From: Marivirga salinae
Lineage (GTDB): Bacteria; Bacteroidota; Bacteroidia; Cytophagales; Cyclobacteriaceae
Length of the DNA stretch: 64,000 nucleotides
Direction of reading: 5' to 3'
NCBI RefSeq assembly: GCF_030503855.1
Contig: NZ_CP129971.1
Coordinates: forward strand, 4,430,742-4,494,741
Shown: positions 26,828 through 36,561 of the stretch, piece by piece
How positions within the stretch are numbered: position 1 is the first letter of the stretch
How the letters are laid out: every line of letters starts with the position of its first letter
The notes under the pieces: model-generated
The model's input: only the letters and a program-made list of their open reading frames with translations
The model's database searches: none
What the model was told of the DNA's origin: nothing
Program-made: the position numbers and the translations under genes

Positions 26828-26933
26828 GCGCCAGAGGCGCTAGTAATCATCACCATCCAGAGGATGGCGATAGAAAAAAATAATTTCCTTCCGCTTGCGT
26901 CTCGCTAGTGGAAACTACTACCGCCTCTGGCGG
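26828..26933. repeat. Cluster of three CC-AGA-GG hairpins in the ilvC-ilvA gap
   Basis: Three short hairpins share the core CC-AGA-GG: GCGCC-AGA-GGCGC (26828-26840), CCATCC-AGA-GGATGG (26853-26867) and, on the opposite strand, CCGCC-AGA-GGCGG (26921-26933). They are GC-rich islands in an AT-rich gap (26640-27065) that shows no reading frame. No T-runs follow, so they are not ordinary terminators. Confidence 0.65.
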
Positions 26934-27065
26934 ATTCTATATATTTTATTGTAACAACCTATTAAACTACTATGTTAGGCATTAGTAAAGATCACTAAAA
27001 TAAATAGTACCCTTCCTGATAGCTAATGACATAGAAGAAAAAGAAATTATCAATCTTTAAATATT

Positions 27066-28112
27066 TTATGCATTTTCCGGTCTTAACTTTCTTACTGCAG
27101 CCCCAGCTTGCCACATTTCAGAATTTTTCAATTCATCTAATTCTTTTTCTAATTCTACTCTGTAATCAGCTTTTTCATTGGCAGTAATGGTCAGCTTTGC
27201 TTCATTTCCAGTTTCCACAGAATCATATAATTCTTCAAAAACTGGTTTTACAGCATCTCTGAATTTTTTCCACCAATCTAAAGCACCTCTTTGCGCTGTA
27301 GTAGAGCAATTGGCATACATCCAGTCCATGCCGTTTTCAGCCACCAAAGGATATAAAGATTGGGTAGCTTCCTCCACTGTCTCGTTAAAAGCTTCTGATG
27401 GAGAATGTCCCTTTTTACGCAATAAATCATATTGAGCAGCAAATAAGCCTTGAATTGCCCCCATCAAACTACCTCTTTCTCCTGTCAAATCACTATAAAC
27501 TTCTTTTCGGAAATCGGTTTGAAATAAGTAACCTGAACCTACTCCTATTCCTAAGGCTACACATCTTTCCCAAGCTTTTCCAGTTGCATCCTGATGAATG
27601 GCAAAGCTGGAATTCAAGCCTCTGCCTTCCACAAATAATCTCCTCAAACTGGTACCCGATCCTTTTGGAGCTACCAAGATTACATCCACATCCTTTGGGG
27701 GAACGATGCCGGTTTGGTCTTTATAAGTTACCCCAAAACCATGAGAAAAATATAAAGCTTTACCTGGGGTCAAATGCTTTTTCACCATCTCCCACTGCGC
27801 AATTTGCCCTGCATCTGATAATAAATATTGCAAGATTGTGCCTTTTTCAGCAGCTTCTTCTAGTTCAAAAAGTGTCTTGCCTGGCTCCCAGCCATCGGCT
27901 ACTGCTTTATCCCAGCTTTTAGAGCCTTTTCGTTGTCCGACAATCACATTAAAGCCATTATCTTTCAAATTTAATGCTTGCCCCGGACCTTGTACTCCAT
28001 AGCCCAAAACTGCTATGGTTTCATCTTTTAATACTTCCTGCGCCTTCGCTAAAGGAAATTCCTGTCGCGTAACAACTTCTTCTTCTACTGTTCCAAATTT
28101 TAGTTTTGCCAT
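27066..28112 (-). CDS. ilvC: Ketol-acid reductoisomerase
   Basis: 348 residues. NAD(P)-binding GYGVQGPGQALNLKD near the start, and the Rossmann continuation VGQRKGSKSWDKA. The catalytic domain has SDLTGERGSLMGAIQGLF and EATQSLYPLVAENGMDWMYANCS with the metal-binding Glu and Asp residues. It converts acetohydroxy acids to dihydroxy acids in valine and isoleucine synthesis. The spacer before it carries the repeated element described at 28128. Confidence 0.96.
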   Translation of the reverse strand: MAKLKFGTVEEEVVTRQEFPLAKAQEVLKDETIAVLGYGVQGPGQALNLKDNGFNVIVGQRKGSKSWDKAVADGWEPGKTLFELEEAAEKGTILQYLLSDAGQIAQWEMVKKHLTPGKALYFSHGFGVTYKDQTGIVPPKDVDVILVAPKGSGTSLRRLFVEGRGLNSSFAIHQDATGKAWERCVALGIGVGSGYLFQTDFRKEVYSDLTGERGSLMGAIQGLFAAQYDLLRKKGHSPSEAFNETVEEATQSLYPLVAENGMDWMYANCSTTAQRGALDWWKKFRDAVKPVFEELYDSVETGNEAKLTITANEKADYRVELEKELDELKNSEMWQAGAAVRKLRPENA

Positions 28113-28127
28113 TATTTTAGATTTTAG

Positions 28128-28226
28128 AGTCTAGATTTTAGAACCTAGATGGTTTATATTTCTGATTTTTATTAATTGTGATTATTTACTATTGGGCCTT
28201 TTCTGGTCTGACCTTCGGTACTGACC
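28128..28226 (-). repeat. Repeated intercistronic spacer element (ilvN-ilvC)
   Basis: Read on the minus strand, a hairpin (28205-28226, GGTCAG..., the same 22 nt as 28834-28855) follows soon after the ilvN stop. A TCTAGG/TCTAAA-rich stretch comes just before the ilvC ATG. The ilvB-ilvN spacer has the same two parts in the same order. Confidence 0.75.
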
Positions 28227-28236
28227 CAATTATTAA

Positions 28237-28770
28237 TTACATTCTAGAAGCTTCCTCCACTTCGGTGAAATATTCCTGAAATTCTTTCATAGGTTTGGAA
28301 ATTGAAATCCTGCCCGAGCGAACAAATTCCAGAATACCATGTGGCTTCAGCTGTTCAAAAAGCTCTTGCGTTTCCTCCTTGAAACCAGTCTTTTCAATAA
28401 TGGTGAAATCTGGTTCCACTGCTAGCAAACGAGCATGATGCTTTCGTACGATATATTCTACCTCTTTCGTCTGGGATAATAACTTAGTCGGCATTTTATA
28501 TAAAGCCATTTCCTGATATACTATCCCATCATTTTTATGATAAAAAGCTTTAAAAACATCCACTTGCTTTTCAATCTGCTTCACGATTTTCTTGATTTTA
28601 TCTTCCGTTGAGCTTACCACAATCGTATAGCGATGAATATCCTTTACCTCACTTTCTGAAGCGGTAATACTTTCAATATTGATATGCCTTCGTGTAAAAA
28701 TCGTAGTCACCCTGTGCAAAATTCCTATCAGGTTTTCAGTGTATATTGATAATGTGAATTGCTCTTTCAT
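28237..28770 (-). CDS. ilvN: Acetolactate synthase, small regulatory subunit
   Basis: 177 residues. N-terminal ACT domain (TENLIGILHRVTTIFTRRHINIESI, about 9-33) that binds the feedback inhibitor valine in known enzymes, followed by the conserved ALS C-terminal part (ALYKMPTKL, FTIIEKTGFKEET, EFVRSGRISISKP). It is flanked on both sides by the duplicated spacer element. Confidence 0.93.
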   Translation of the reverse strand: MKEQFTLSIYTENLIGILHRVTTIFTRRHINIESITASESEVKDIHRYTIVVSSTEDKIKKIVKQIEKQVDVFKAFYHKNDGIVYQEMALYKMPTKLLSQTKEVEYIVRKHHARLLAVEPDFTIIEKTGFKEETQELFEQLKPHGILEFVRSGRISISKPMKEFQEYFTEVEEASRM

Positions 28771-28855
28771 ATTTTAGATTTTTAGATACTAGAATCTAGA
28801 ACCTAGACTCTATTCATTTCTTATACTACATCAGGTCTGACCTTCGGTACTGACC
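28771..28855 (-). repeat. Repeated intercistronic spacer element (ilvB-ilvN)
   Basis: It contains a 22-nt stretch (28834-28855) identical to 28205-28226 and a TCTAGATTCTAG-rich part directly before the ilvN ATG, matching the ilvN-ilvC spacer. Both spacers lie inside one transcription unit. Confidence 0.75.
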
Positions 28856-28873
28856 TAAGTGCCACTCAACGGC

Positions 28874-30607
28874 CTACTCCAGCCTAATTTCTGATACCGA
28901 AGCACCTGTTGGAATCATAGGAAAAATATTATTCTCTTTTCCGACCATTACTTCCAGCAAATAGCTTCCTTCGTGGTTTAAAAATCTATGAATGCTATCT
29001 TCCAACTTCTCTCTTTCTGTTACTTTTTCGGATGCAATACCATAGCCTTTGGCTATCATTTGAAAATCAGGATTAACCATATCCACTGAGGAATAGCGCT
29101 TTTCAAAAAACATATCCTGCCATTGCCTTACCATTCCAAGAAACTCATTATTTAAAAGTAGAATTTTTACATCCACTTTAGTTTCGAATATCACGCCCAA
29201 TTCTTGTATGGTCATTTGAAAACCACCATCGCCAATCACAGCAATTACTTGTCGGTGAGGGGCTGCGAATTTTGCTCCAATAGCTGCTGGAAGGGCAAAG
29301 CCCATAGTTCCTAATCCGCCAGAGGTGACATTGCTTTTCCAATTGGCATATTTATAATAGCGCTGAGCCACCATCTGATGCTGTCCCACATCAGTCACAA
29401 TAATCGCATTACCTCGTGAGATATTTGAGATATGCTTGATCACCTCCCCCATACTCATCGGCTCATCCGCTTGAGGATTTAATTCATTTTTAATTACTTT
29501 TTCTTCCTCCTGCGCATTTAATTCTTTAAATCGAGTCAGCCATTCATCATGCTTCTTTTTATTTACTTTATTCAATAATGCAGCAAGTGATTCTTTGCAA
29601 TTACCCAAAACAGGAACATCCGCTTCCACATTTTTATTAATTTCAGCTGGATCAATCTCTAAATGTATCACCTTCGCTTGCTTCGCATATCGGCTTACAT
29701 CTCCTGTTACCCTGTCATCAAAACGCATCCCAACCGCTATCAAAACATCACATTCATTGGTTAAAATATTAGGTGCATAATTTCCATGCATCCCTAACAT
29801 TCCTACATTCAAAGGATGAGAAGTTGGAAGTGCTGATAAGCCCATGATAGTCCAGGCTGCGGGGATGCCTGTTTTTTCGACAAATTCCTGAAACTCCTTT
29901 TTGGCATTAGATAAAAGCACTCCATGCCCAAATAGAATCAATGGCTTTTTAGCTGAATTGATCAACTTAGCTGCATCATCCAATGCTTTTTCACTTAATT
30001 TAGGATTAGGCACATAGCTTCTGATCTGATCGCAAGTTTCGTATTCCTCAAAATCAGCCACTTCAAATTGAGCATCTTTGGTTATATCCACCAATACCGG
30101 CCCCGGCTTTCCACTGCGAGCTATGAAAAATGCTTTTGCTACTGCATTGGGGATATCTTTAGCTTTGGTCACCTGAATATTCCATTTCGTTACTGCCATG
30201 GAAATACTCACAATATCGGTTTCCTGAAAAGCATCTGAACCAATCATTTTGCCTGGTACTTGCCCAGTTATGCAAACCATAGGTGTAGAATCCAATTGAG
30301 CATCTGCCAAGCCAGTTATTAAATTAGTAGCTCCCGGACCAGAAGTAGCCAAACAAACGCCCACTTTACCTGAAACTCTGGCAAATCCTTGAGCAGCATG
30401 AGTTGCACCCTGCTCATGACGGGTCATGATGTGTTTTATTTTATCCTTTTGATCAAATAAAGCATCATAAACCGGCATTATTGCCCCACCAGGATAACCG
30501 AAAAGTGTTTCCACTCCCTCACGGATAAGGCAATTCACCAAGGCGGCTGCACCACTCATGGTAGTTTTCGCTTTCGTTTTCTGTGATTTAGTGGCTACTT
30601 CTTCCAT
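28874..30607 (-). CDS. ilvB: Acetolactate synthase, large catalytic subunit
   Basis: 577 residues. ThDP enzyme with GYPGGAIMPVYDAL and catalytic Glu region MTRHEQGATHAAQGFAR at the N-terminus, central FAD-type domain, and the ThDP/Mg motif GDGGFQMTIQEL...LLNNEFLGMVRQWQ at the C-terminus. It makes acetolactate and acetohydroxybutyrate. It starts 1 nt after the ilvD stop. The first 12 residues are a polar extension (KSQKTKAKT). Confidence 0.96.
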   Translation of the reverse strand: MEEVATKSQKTKAKTTMSGAAALVNCLIREGVETLFGYPGGAIMPVYDALFDQKDKIKHIMTRHEQGATHAAQGFARVSGKVGVCLATSGPGATNLITGLADAQLDSTPMVCITGQVPGKMIGSDAFQETDIVSISMAVTKWNIQVTKAKDIPNAVAKAFFIARSGKPGPVLVDITKDAQFEVADFEEYETCDQIRSYVPNPKLSEKALDDAAKLINSAKKPLILFGHGVLLSNAKKEFQEFVEKTGIPAAWTIMGLSALPTSHPLNVGMLGMHGNYAPNILTNECDVLIAVGMRFDDRVTGDVSRYAKQAKVIHLEIDPAEINKNVEADVPVLGNCKESLAALLNKVNKKKHDEWLTRFKELNAQEEEKVIKNELNPQADEPMSMGEVIKHISNISRGNAIIVTDVGQHQMVAQRYYKYANWKSNVTSGGLGTMGFALPAAIGAKFAAPHRQVIAVIGDGGFQMTIQELGVIFETKVDVKILLLNNEFLGMVRQWQDMFFEKRYSSVDMVNPDFQMIAKGYGIASEKVTEREKLEDSIHRFLNHEGSYLLEVMVGKENNIFPMIPTGASVSEIRLE

Positions 30608-30608
30608 A

Positions 30609-32288
30609 TTATAAATCCGTTATGCATCCTAATGATGCTGATGATACCAATTTGCTGTACTTCTTTAAACTTCCGCTTACATTTCTTGCCGGCTTTGTTG
30701 GAGTTTTTGTTTTACGCTTTTCCCACTCCTCTTCTTCCATCAAAACACTAATTGAATTTTCTACTGCATCAATCCTGATGCGGTCTCCATTCTCCACATA
30801 AGCCAAAGGGCCATTGTCAAAAGCTTCCGGTGAGATATGTCCAACTACAAAACCGTGGGTTCCTCCAGAAAATCTTCCATCTGTAATGAGGGCTACTTTC
30901 TTACCTAAACCAGCTCCCATGATGGCAGCAGTAGGTTTTAGCATTTCGGGCATTCCAGGACCTCCTTTTGGACCCTCATATCGAATCACCACAACATCTC
31001 CTTCTTTTATCTCGCCTCTTGCAATGCCGTCATTAGCCAGAAATTCACCATCGTAAACCCTTGCGGTTCCTTCGAAAATTTCTCCTTCTTTTCCAGTGAT
31101 TTTTGCTACTGCTCCTTCAGGCGCTAAATTGCCTTTCAGAATTCGCAGGTGACCTGAGCTTTTGATTGGGTTTTTCACAGAATGAATGATATCTTGCTTT
31201 TCGTCTAAACCTGTAACATCTTGATAATTCTCAGCTAAAGTTTTACCGGTTATGGTCATACAATTGCCATGTAAAAGCCCTTCTTCCAGCATCATTTTCA
31301 TTACGGCAGGAATTCCTCCATTTTTATGTAAATCCTCCATTAAATATTTACCAGATGGCTTTAAATCAGCCAGATAAGGGGTTTCGGCACTGATTCGAGC
31401 GAAATCTTCCAATGTTAAATCGATTTCAAAAGCATTGGCTACTGCTAATAAATGTAAAACAGCATTGGTAGATCCGCCCAAAACTGTAATCAACCGAATG
31501 GCATTTTCAAATGATTTTTTAGTAACTATATCTCGAGGTTTCAGATCATTTTCGATCAATTTTTTAACCGCTAAACCAGCCTCAGCACATTCTTTCCTTT
31601 TATCCTCACTTTGAGCAGGATTTGACGCCCCATATGGCAAACACAATCCCAAAGCTTCAATAGCTGAAGCCATGGTGTTAGCAGTGTACATTCCACCGCA
31701 GGCTCCAGGACCTGGGCAGGCATTCGCTACAACTCCTTTAAAATCTTCTTCAGAAATAGTGTTGGCTTGCTTTTTACCCAAGGCTTCAAAAGCAGAAACC
31801 ACATCCAGTTTTTCGCCATTATGACAACCTGGAGCAATAGTCCCTCCATAAATAATCAGAGAAGGGCGATTTAATCTTCCCATAGCCAGTAATGCACCCG
31901 GCATATTTTTATCACATCCTGTAATGGCAATCATGGCATCATAAGCCTGTGCATTCACCACCGTTTCCATGGAATCGGCTATAATATCTCGAGATGGCAA
32001 GGAATAACGCATTCCGTTGGTGCCCATAGAAATGCCATCGCTAACTCCAATGGTATTGAAAATCAAGCCCACCCACTCATAAGATTTGATGCTTTTTTTG
32101 ACCTCCACAGCCAAATCATTCAAATGCATATTGCAAGGATTGCCCTCAAAACCAGTGCTGGCAATGCCAATTTGTGGTTTTTCCAAATCCTTATCGGACA
32201 AACCTATCGCATGCAACATGGCCTGAGCGGCAGGCTGGGTTGGGTCTTGCGTAACTGCTTTACTGTATGGATTTAATTCCTTCGCCAT
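30609..32288 (-). CDS. ilvD: Dihydroxy-acid dehydratase
   Basis: 559 residues from the ATG at 32288 ([12 protein letters not shown]); a longer open frame upstream is the end of ilvE in another frame. Fe-S cluster cysteines are in [15 protein letters not shown] and [16 protein letters not shown], with the active-site region [19 protein letters not shown] near the C-terminus. It dehydrates dihydroxy acids to the keto acids of valine and isoleucine. The start codon overlaps the ilvE stop (TAATG). Confidence 0.96.
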   Translation of the reverse strand: MAKELNPYSKAVTQDPTQPAAQAMLHAIGLSDKDLEKPQIGIASTGFEGNPCNMHLNDLAVEVKKSIKSYEWVGLIFNTIGVSDGISMGTNGMRYSLPSRDIIADSMETVVNAQAYDAMIAITGCDKNMPGALLAMGRLNRPSLIIYGGTIAPGCHNGEKLDVVSAFEALGKKQANTISEEDFKGVVANACPGPGACGGMYTANTMASAIEALGLCLPYGASNPAQSEDKRKECAEAGLAVKKLIENDLKPRDIVTKKSFENAIRLITVLGGSTNAVLHLLAVANAFEIDLTLEDFARISAETPYLADLKPSGKYLMEDLHKNGGIPAVMKMMLEEGLLHGNCMTITGKTLAENYQDVTGLDEKQDIIHSVKNPIKSSGHLRILKGNLAPEGAVAKITGKEGEIFEGTARVYDGEFLANDGIARGEIKEGDVVVIRYEGPKGGPGMPEMLKPTAAIMGAGLGKKVALITDGRFSGGTHGFVVGHISPEAFDNGPLAYVENGDRIRIDAVENSISVLMEEEEWEKRKTKTPTKPARNVSGSLKKYSKLVSSASLGCITDL

Positions 32289-33178
32289 TATATGATGGTT
32301 TGATTTTGCAAATCGTTGAATAATACTTTCTGCCTGTATATATGATAAATGCTCTGTCCAATAGAATCTTCCCAATTAAGTGGAAAAACGGTATCATTCA
32401 CCTGTGCGATTGGCGCAATTTCCGCTGCAGTCCCAGTGAAGAAAGCTGCATCAGCTTCCAATAATTGGGCTTTAGAAATAGGCTTTTCGGTAACCTTAAT
32501 TCCGTGTTCTTTGCAAATTTCCAGTACAGTTTGGCGAGTAATTCCTGGCAAAATATTACCTCGTGATGGAGTATACAATTCCCCATTTTTCTCTATGAAA
32601 ATATTGGCACCAGAACCTTCAGAAACATGCTGAGTATAGTCCAATAAAATAGCTTCATCATAACCCAATTTCTTAGCTTCAGTCGTTGCTAGAATTGAAT
32701 TGGTATAATGCCCCACAACTTTGGCTTCCACATGCTGAGATGCAGGATGGATACGCTGATAAGATGATATTTTAGCCTTGATTGGATCATGACCTAAATA
32801 TTTTTCCCATTTCCAGGCGCAAATAAATACATTAACTTCATCAGTAGGTTGCAAAGCCATATTGGCTCCCAAATAAACCAATGGACGGATGTATGCATCT
32901 GTCAAATTGTTTCTGTCCAGCAATTCATAGCTGATACTTACTAATTCTTCCACTGAATAAGGTATTTCAATATGCATTAAATCAGCGGATTTGTGCAAAC
33001 GTTCAAAGTGATCATGAGCTTTGAAAATATTGAAGCCCACATCATTTTTATAAGCACGAATTCCTTCAAAAACACCATTTCCATAGTGCAAGGTTTGACT
33101 GTACAAACTAGTTTGGGCATCTTCGGCATATTGCCAATCGCCATTAAGGAATACTAGGGTTTTGTTGTTGTAATACAT
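32288..33178 (-). CDS. ilvE: Branched-chain amino acid aminotransferase
   Basis: 296 residues from the ATG at 33178 ([15 protein letters not shown]); an ATG at 33232 lies closer to the terminator and adds no conserved sequence. Fold type IV PLP enzyme: [17 protein letters not shown] lysine in [35 protein letters not shown] and [11 protein letters not shown]. Last step of leucine, isoleucine and valine synthesis. It is the first gene after an internal terminator, so it may be reached by read-through or have its own promoter; I could not find a TAnnTTTG box. Confidence 0.93.
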   Translation of the reverse strand: MYYNNKTLVFLNGDWQYAEDAQTSLYSQTLHYGNGVFEGIRAYKNDVGFNIFKAHDHFERLHKSADLMHIEIPYSVEELVSISYELLDRNNLTDAYIRPLVYLGANMALQPTDEVNVFICAWKWEKYLGHDPIKAKISSYQRIHPASQHVEAKVVGHYTNSILATTEAKKLGYDEAILLDYTQHVSEGSGANIFIEKNGELYTPSRGNILPGITRQTVLEICKEHGIKVTEKPISKAQLLEADAAFFTGTAAEIAPIAQVNDTVFPLNWEDSIGQSIYHIYRQKVLFNDLQNQTII

Positions 33179-33206
33179 AGCCGTTTGGGTTATAAAATTG
33201 TGTATA

Positions 33207-33241
33207 ATTAAAAAGCCATCCTGTTTTGGCAAGATGGCTTT
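33207..33241 (-). terminator. Internal terminator between leuB and ilvE
   Basis: On the minus strand AAAGCCATC pairs perfectly with GATGGCTTT over 9 bp around a 12-nt loop and runs into TTTTTAATTA. It lies about 97 nt after the leuB stop. It would separate the leuACDB unit from ilvEDBNC, or act as a point of partial read-through. Confidence 0.75.
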
Positions 33242-33337
33242 ATATCATTTCATTTTTGATAAAAGCTCATCCTGCCATTTTGAAAAAAATGACTATAGTG
33301 TTAATAATGACAACATTTTTGATTTCAAATTTTCTCA

Positions 33338-34420
33338 TCACGCATTGACTGTTACCAGTTTTTTTATTTGTTCCACTACAAAGTCACCTACTTCTTTGGT
33401 GCTTTTTGGATTTTCTTTTTGGATGTCTTCAGTAGCAAATCCCGCTTCTAATGATTTTGCTACAGCATCTTTTATAATTTGACTTTCTTCTTTTAAATCA
33501 AAGGCGTATTCCAACAGCATGGCGGCTGATAGAATTGCTCCTAGAGGATTTGCAACTCCCTTACCTGCCGCTTGAGGATATGAACCATGAATAGGCTCAA
33601 ATAAACTACTTTTGGTTCCAAGCGAGGCTGAAGGTAATAGACCCAATGAACCGGAAATAACAGAAGCTTCATCCGTAATGATATCCCCAAACATATTTTC
33701 AGTCAGCACCACATCAAAATCTTTCGGGTTCTGAATGATTTTCATGGCGGCATTATCCACAAACATAAAGTCCAATTCTACCTCAGGATATTGCTTTGAT
33801 AATTCTTTTACGGTTTCCCTCCACAGACGAGATGTAGCTAAAACATTAGCTTTATCCACCAAAGTGAGTTTCTTTCTTCTGCTCTGTGCAGCTTTAAAAG
33901 CCAAATGTGATATTCTTTCAATTTCATTTTTTGAATATACACAGCTATCAAAAGCGGTATTTCCATCTTCGGATCTACCTCTTGGTTCACCAAAATAAAT
34001 TCCTCCAGTTAATTCCCTGAAAACCACGAAATCAGTTCCTTTGATGATGTGTTCCTTCAATGGAGATATAGGCAAAAGGGCATCATAACTACTTACAGGA
34101 CGTACATTAGCAAAAAGCCCTAGATTTTTACGCATTTTCAACAATCCTTGTTCAGGGCGTACTTTTGCATTAGGGTCATTATCATATTTTGGGTCACCTA
34201 TAGCACCAAACAAAATAGCATCTGCTGATTTACAGCTCTCTTCTGTTGCTTCCGGAAAAGGATTCCCAGTGGCATCAATTGCAGCTGCCCCAATTAATGC
34301 TTCGCTGTATTGAAATTGATGACCGAAAGTTTCAGCTACAGCATCGAGGGCTTTCACTGCCTCGGCTGTTACTTCAGGACCGATTCCATCTCCGGCTAAT
34401 ATTGCTATGTTTTTGTTCAT
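33338..34420 (-). CDS. leuB: 3-isopropylmalate dehydrogenase
   Basis: 360 residues. N-terminal ILAGDGIGPEVTAEAVKAL, substrate loop RPEQGLLKMRKNLGLFANVRP, RELTGGIYFGEPRG, metal site FGDIITDEASVISGSLGLLPSASLG, and NAD-binding GSYPQAAGKGVANPLGAILS. Oxidative decarboxylation step of leucine synthesis. A 125-nt spacer containing a GGTCAG-ACG-CTGACC hairpin precedes it. Confidence 0.96.
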   Translation of the reverse strand: MNKNIAILAGDGIGPEVTAEAVKALDAVAETFGHQFQYSEALIGAAAIDATGNPFPEATEESCKSADAILFGAIGDPKYDNDPNAKVRPEQGLLKMRKNLGLFANVRPVSSYDALLPISPLKEHIIKGTDFVVFRELTGGIYFGEPRGRSEDGNTAFDSCVYSKNEIERISHLAFKAAQSRRKKLTLVDKANVLATSRLWRETVKELSKQYPEVELDFMFVDNAAMKIIQNPKDFDVVLTENMFGDIITDEASVISGSLGLLPSASLGTKSSLFEPIHGSYPQAAGKGVANPLGAILSAAMLLEYAFDLKEESQIIKDAVAKSLEAGFATEDIQKENPKSTKEVGDFVVEQIKKLVTVNA

Positions 34421-34446
34421 ATCTTAAATTCACTTTTTCTCATAAC

Positions 34447-34540
34447 GGTCAGACGCTGACCCTAAATAAATTATCCTTCTATATTGATCTTAATGAAGTA
34501 ATTAGTCTTATCCGCATTTATAAAGTTAAGCGTCAGACCA
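34447..34540 (-). repeat. Variant spacer element (leuD-leuB)
   Basis: GGTCAG-ACG-CTGACC (34447-34461) is a perfect 6-bp hairpin, and the other end of the spacer carries GCGTCAGACC (34528-34537). The GGTCTGAC/GTCAGACC core matches the hairpins in the two ilv spacers, so this looks like a third, more diverged member. Confidence 0.5.
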
Positions 34541-34545
34541 TAATC

Positions 34546-35136
34546 TCATTCCGCTAGAGACTGCTCGTAAGCTTCAATTTCATTCTTTTTGTTCAACAGA
34601 AAATCTATATCATCAAAACCATTTTGCAGACAGTATTTTTTATAAGAGTTAATTTCAAAGCTTTCGGTTAACGCTGAACCAACTAAGCTGATTTCTTGCT
34701 CATTTAAATCAATCTGCAATTTGGCATCCGGTCTATTTTTTAAAATTTGAAAAACCTGCGCCAAGAAATCATCCGTTACCTGAACTGGCAAGAGACCATT
34801 ATTCAAAGCATTATTTTTAAATATATCTGCAAAAAAGCTAGAAACTACTGCCTTAAAGCCATAATCAACCAATGCCCAGGCAGCATGCTCGCGACTAGAT
34901 CCGCAACCAAAATTTCTTCCTGCCACCAGGATCTCGCCTTTATTCCCTTCCTGATTCAATACAAATTCAGGATTGGGTGATCCATCTTCAAAATACCGCC
35001 AGTCACGGAAGAGGTTCTCACCGAACCCCTCCCGGCTGACGGATTTCAGGAAACGAGCGGGTATAATCTGATCTGTATCTACATCCTCGAAAGGAAGCAG
35101 TACAGCCTGACTATTTAATGTGTTAAACTTTTCCAT
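34546..35136 (-). CDS. leuD: 3-isopropylmalate dehydratase, small subunit
   Basis: 196 residues, standard for LeuD. Markers: [38 protein letters not shown] and the [18 protein letters not shown] segment. It pairs with LeuC to isomerise isopropylmalate. It starts 6 nt after the leuC stop. Confidence 0.96.
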   Translation of the reverse strand: MEKFNTLNSQAVLLPFEDVDTDQIIPARFLKSVSREGFGENLFRDWRYFEDGSPNPEFVLNQEGNKGEILVAGRNFGCGSSREHAAWALVDYGFKAVVSSFFADIFKNNALNNGLLPVQVTDDFLAQVFQILKNRPDAKLQIDLNEQEISLVGSALTESFEINSYKKYCLQNGFDDIDFLLNKKNEIEAYEQSLAE

Positions 35137-35142
35137 ACTATC

Positions 35143-36546
35143 TTATGCTTCTAATTTCATTAATTCCCTCACATCAGAAATTTTACCGGAAAGTGCAGAC
35201 GCTGCTGCAGTCAAAGGACTCGCCAATAAAGTTCTGGCACCTTGCCCTTGTCTTCCTTCAAAATTCCTATTGGATGTGCTCACACAATATTTTCCTTTTG
35301 GCACTTTATCCTCATTCATACCTAAGCATGCCGAACAACCTGGTTGACGTAATTCAAAACCAGCTTCCTCCAATATTTTATCTAAGCCTTCTGCTCTAGC
35401 TTGTTTTTCTACTTGTCTGGAGCCAGGTACAATCATGGCTTGCACATGATCAGCTTTCTTTTTACCCTTTACCAATTCGGCTACCAAACGCAAATCTTCA
35501 ATTCGGCTGTTGGTGCAGCTTCCTATGAAAACATAATCCACATGGTGACCGAGCAATTGTTTTCCGCCTTCCAAATCCATGTATTTCAATGATTTCTCAA
35601 GGCCAGAAGTGGTTTTTCCATTTGGGAGCGGTATATCTTGAGTGATTCCAATTCCCATTCCCGGGTTAGTACCATAAGTGATCATCGGCTCAATTTCTTC
35701 GGCATTGAAATAATATTCCAAATCAAATTGAGCATCATCATCAGTTTTCAAAGCTTTCCATTCCTCCACCTTTCTTTTCCATTTTTCACCTTTAGGAACA
35801 AAAGGCTTTGATTTAAGATATTCAAAAGTGGTTTCATCGGGAGCAATTAATCCACCTCTGGCTCCCATTTCAATACTCATATTGCAAATCGTCATACGAG
35901 CTTCCATTGATAAACTTTCAATAGTGGAGCCACAGAATTCAATAAAATGGCCTGTCCCGCCTGCTGCGGTTAGCTTTGAGATGATATGCAAAACAATATC
36001 CTTTGAAACAACTCCTGGATTTAATTCTCCGTCAACCTGAATTTTTAATGTTTTCGGTTTTTTCTGTAGTACACATTGGGTAGCCATTACTTGCTCCACT
36101 TCACTGGTTCCAATTCCAAAAGCTATATTTCCGAAAGCACCATGAGTTGAAGTGTGGCTATCTCCACAAACAATGGTCATGCCCGGCTGAGTAATGCCTA
36201 ATTCAGGGCCTATCACATGCACTATCCCTTGATAAGGGTGACCTAAACCGTATAATTCCACCCCAAATTCATCGCAATTTTTAATTAATGTTTCTACCTG
36301 ATGGCGGGATAATGCATCCTTGATAGGTAAATGCTGATTTTCAGTAGGTACATTGTGGTCGGCAGTGGCAATGGTTTGCTCTGGTCTGAAAACTGGAATC
36401 CCCCTTGCCTTTAAACCCGAAAATGCCTGCGGACTGGTCACTTCATGGATGAAATGCCTATCGATATATAAGACTTGCGGACCATCCTCCACTGAATGAA
36501 CTACATGTTTATCCCAAATTTTATCAAATAATGTTTTTGCTGACAT
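35143..36546 (-). CDS. leuC: 3-isopropylmalate dehydratase, large subunit
   Basis: 467 residues, aconitase superfamily. Fe-S cluster Cys are in [14 protein letters not shown] and [14 protein letters not shown]. Also [28 protein letters not shown] and the final [22 protein letters not shown]. Works with LeuD. Close spacing to leuA (15 nt) and leuD (6 nt) indicates one operon. Confidence 0.96.
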   Translation of the reverse strand: MSAKTLFDKIWDKHVVHSVEDGPQVLYIDRHFIHEVTSPQAFSGLKARGIPVFRPEQTIATADHNVPTENQHLPIKDALSRHQVETLIKNCDEFGVELYGLGHPYQGIVHVIGPELGITQPGMTIVCGDSHTSTHGAFGNIAFGIGTSEVEQVMATQCVLQKKPKTLKIQVDGELNPGVVSKDIVLHIISKLTAAGGTGHFIEFCGSTIESLSMEARMTICNMSIEMGARGGLIAPDETTFEYLKSKPFVPKGEKWKRKVEEWKALKTDDDAQFDLEYYFNAEEIEPMITYGTNPGMGIGITQDIPLPNGKTTSGLEKSLKYMDLEGGKQLLGHHVDYVFIGSCTNSRIEDLRLVAELVKGKKKADHVQAMIVPGSRQVEKQARAEGLDKILEEAGFELRQPGCSACLGMNEDKVPKGKYCVSTSNRNFEGRQGQGARTLLASPLTAAASALSGKISDVRELMKLEA

Positions 36547-36561
36547 TGCTTTAGCTGAAAT

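Noticed and set aside
27398..27922. Long plus-strand open frame opposite ilvC
   Set aside because: It is antisense to a fully conserved ketol-acid reductoisomerase and its translation resembles no protein; it is a codon-bias shadow.
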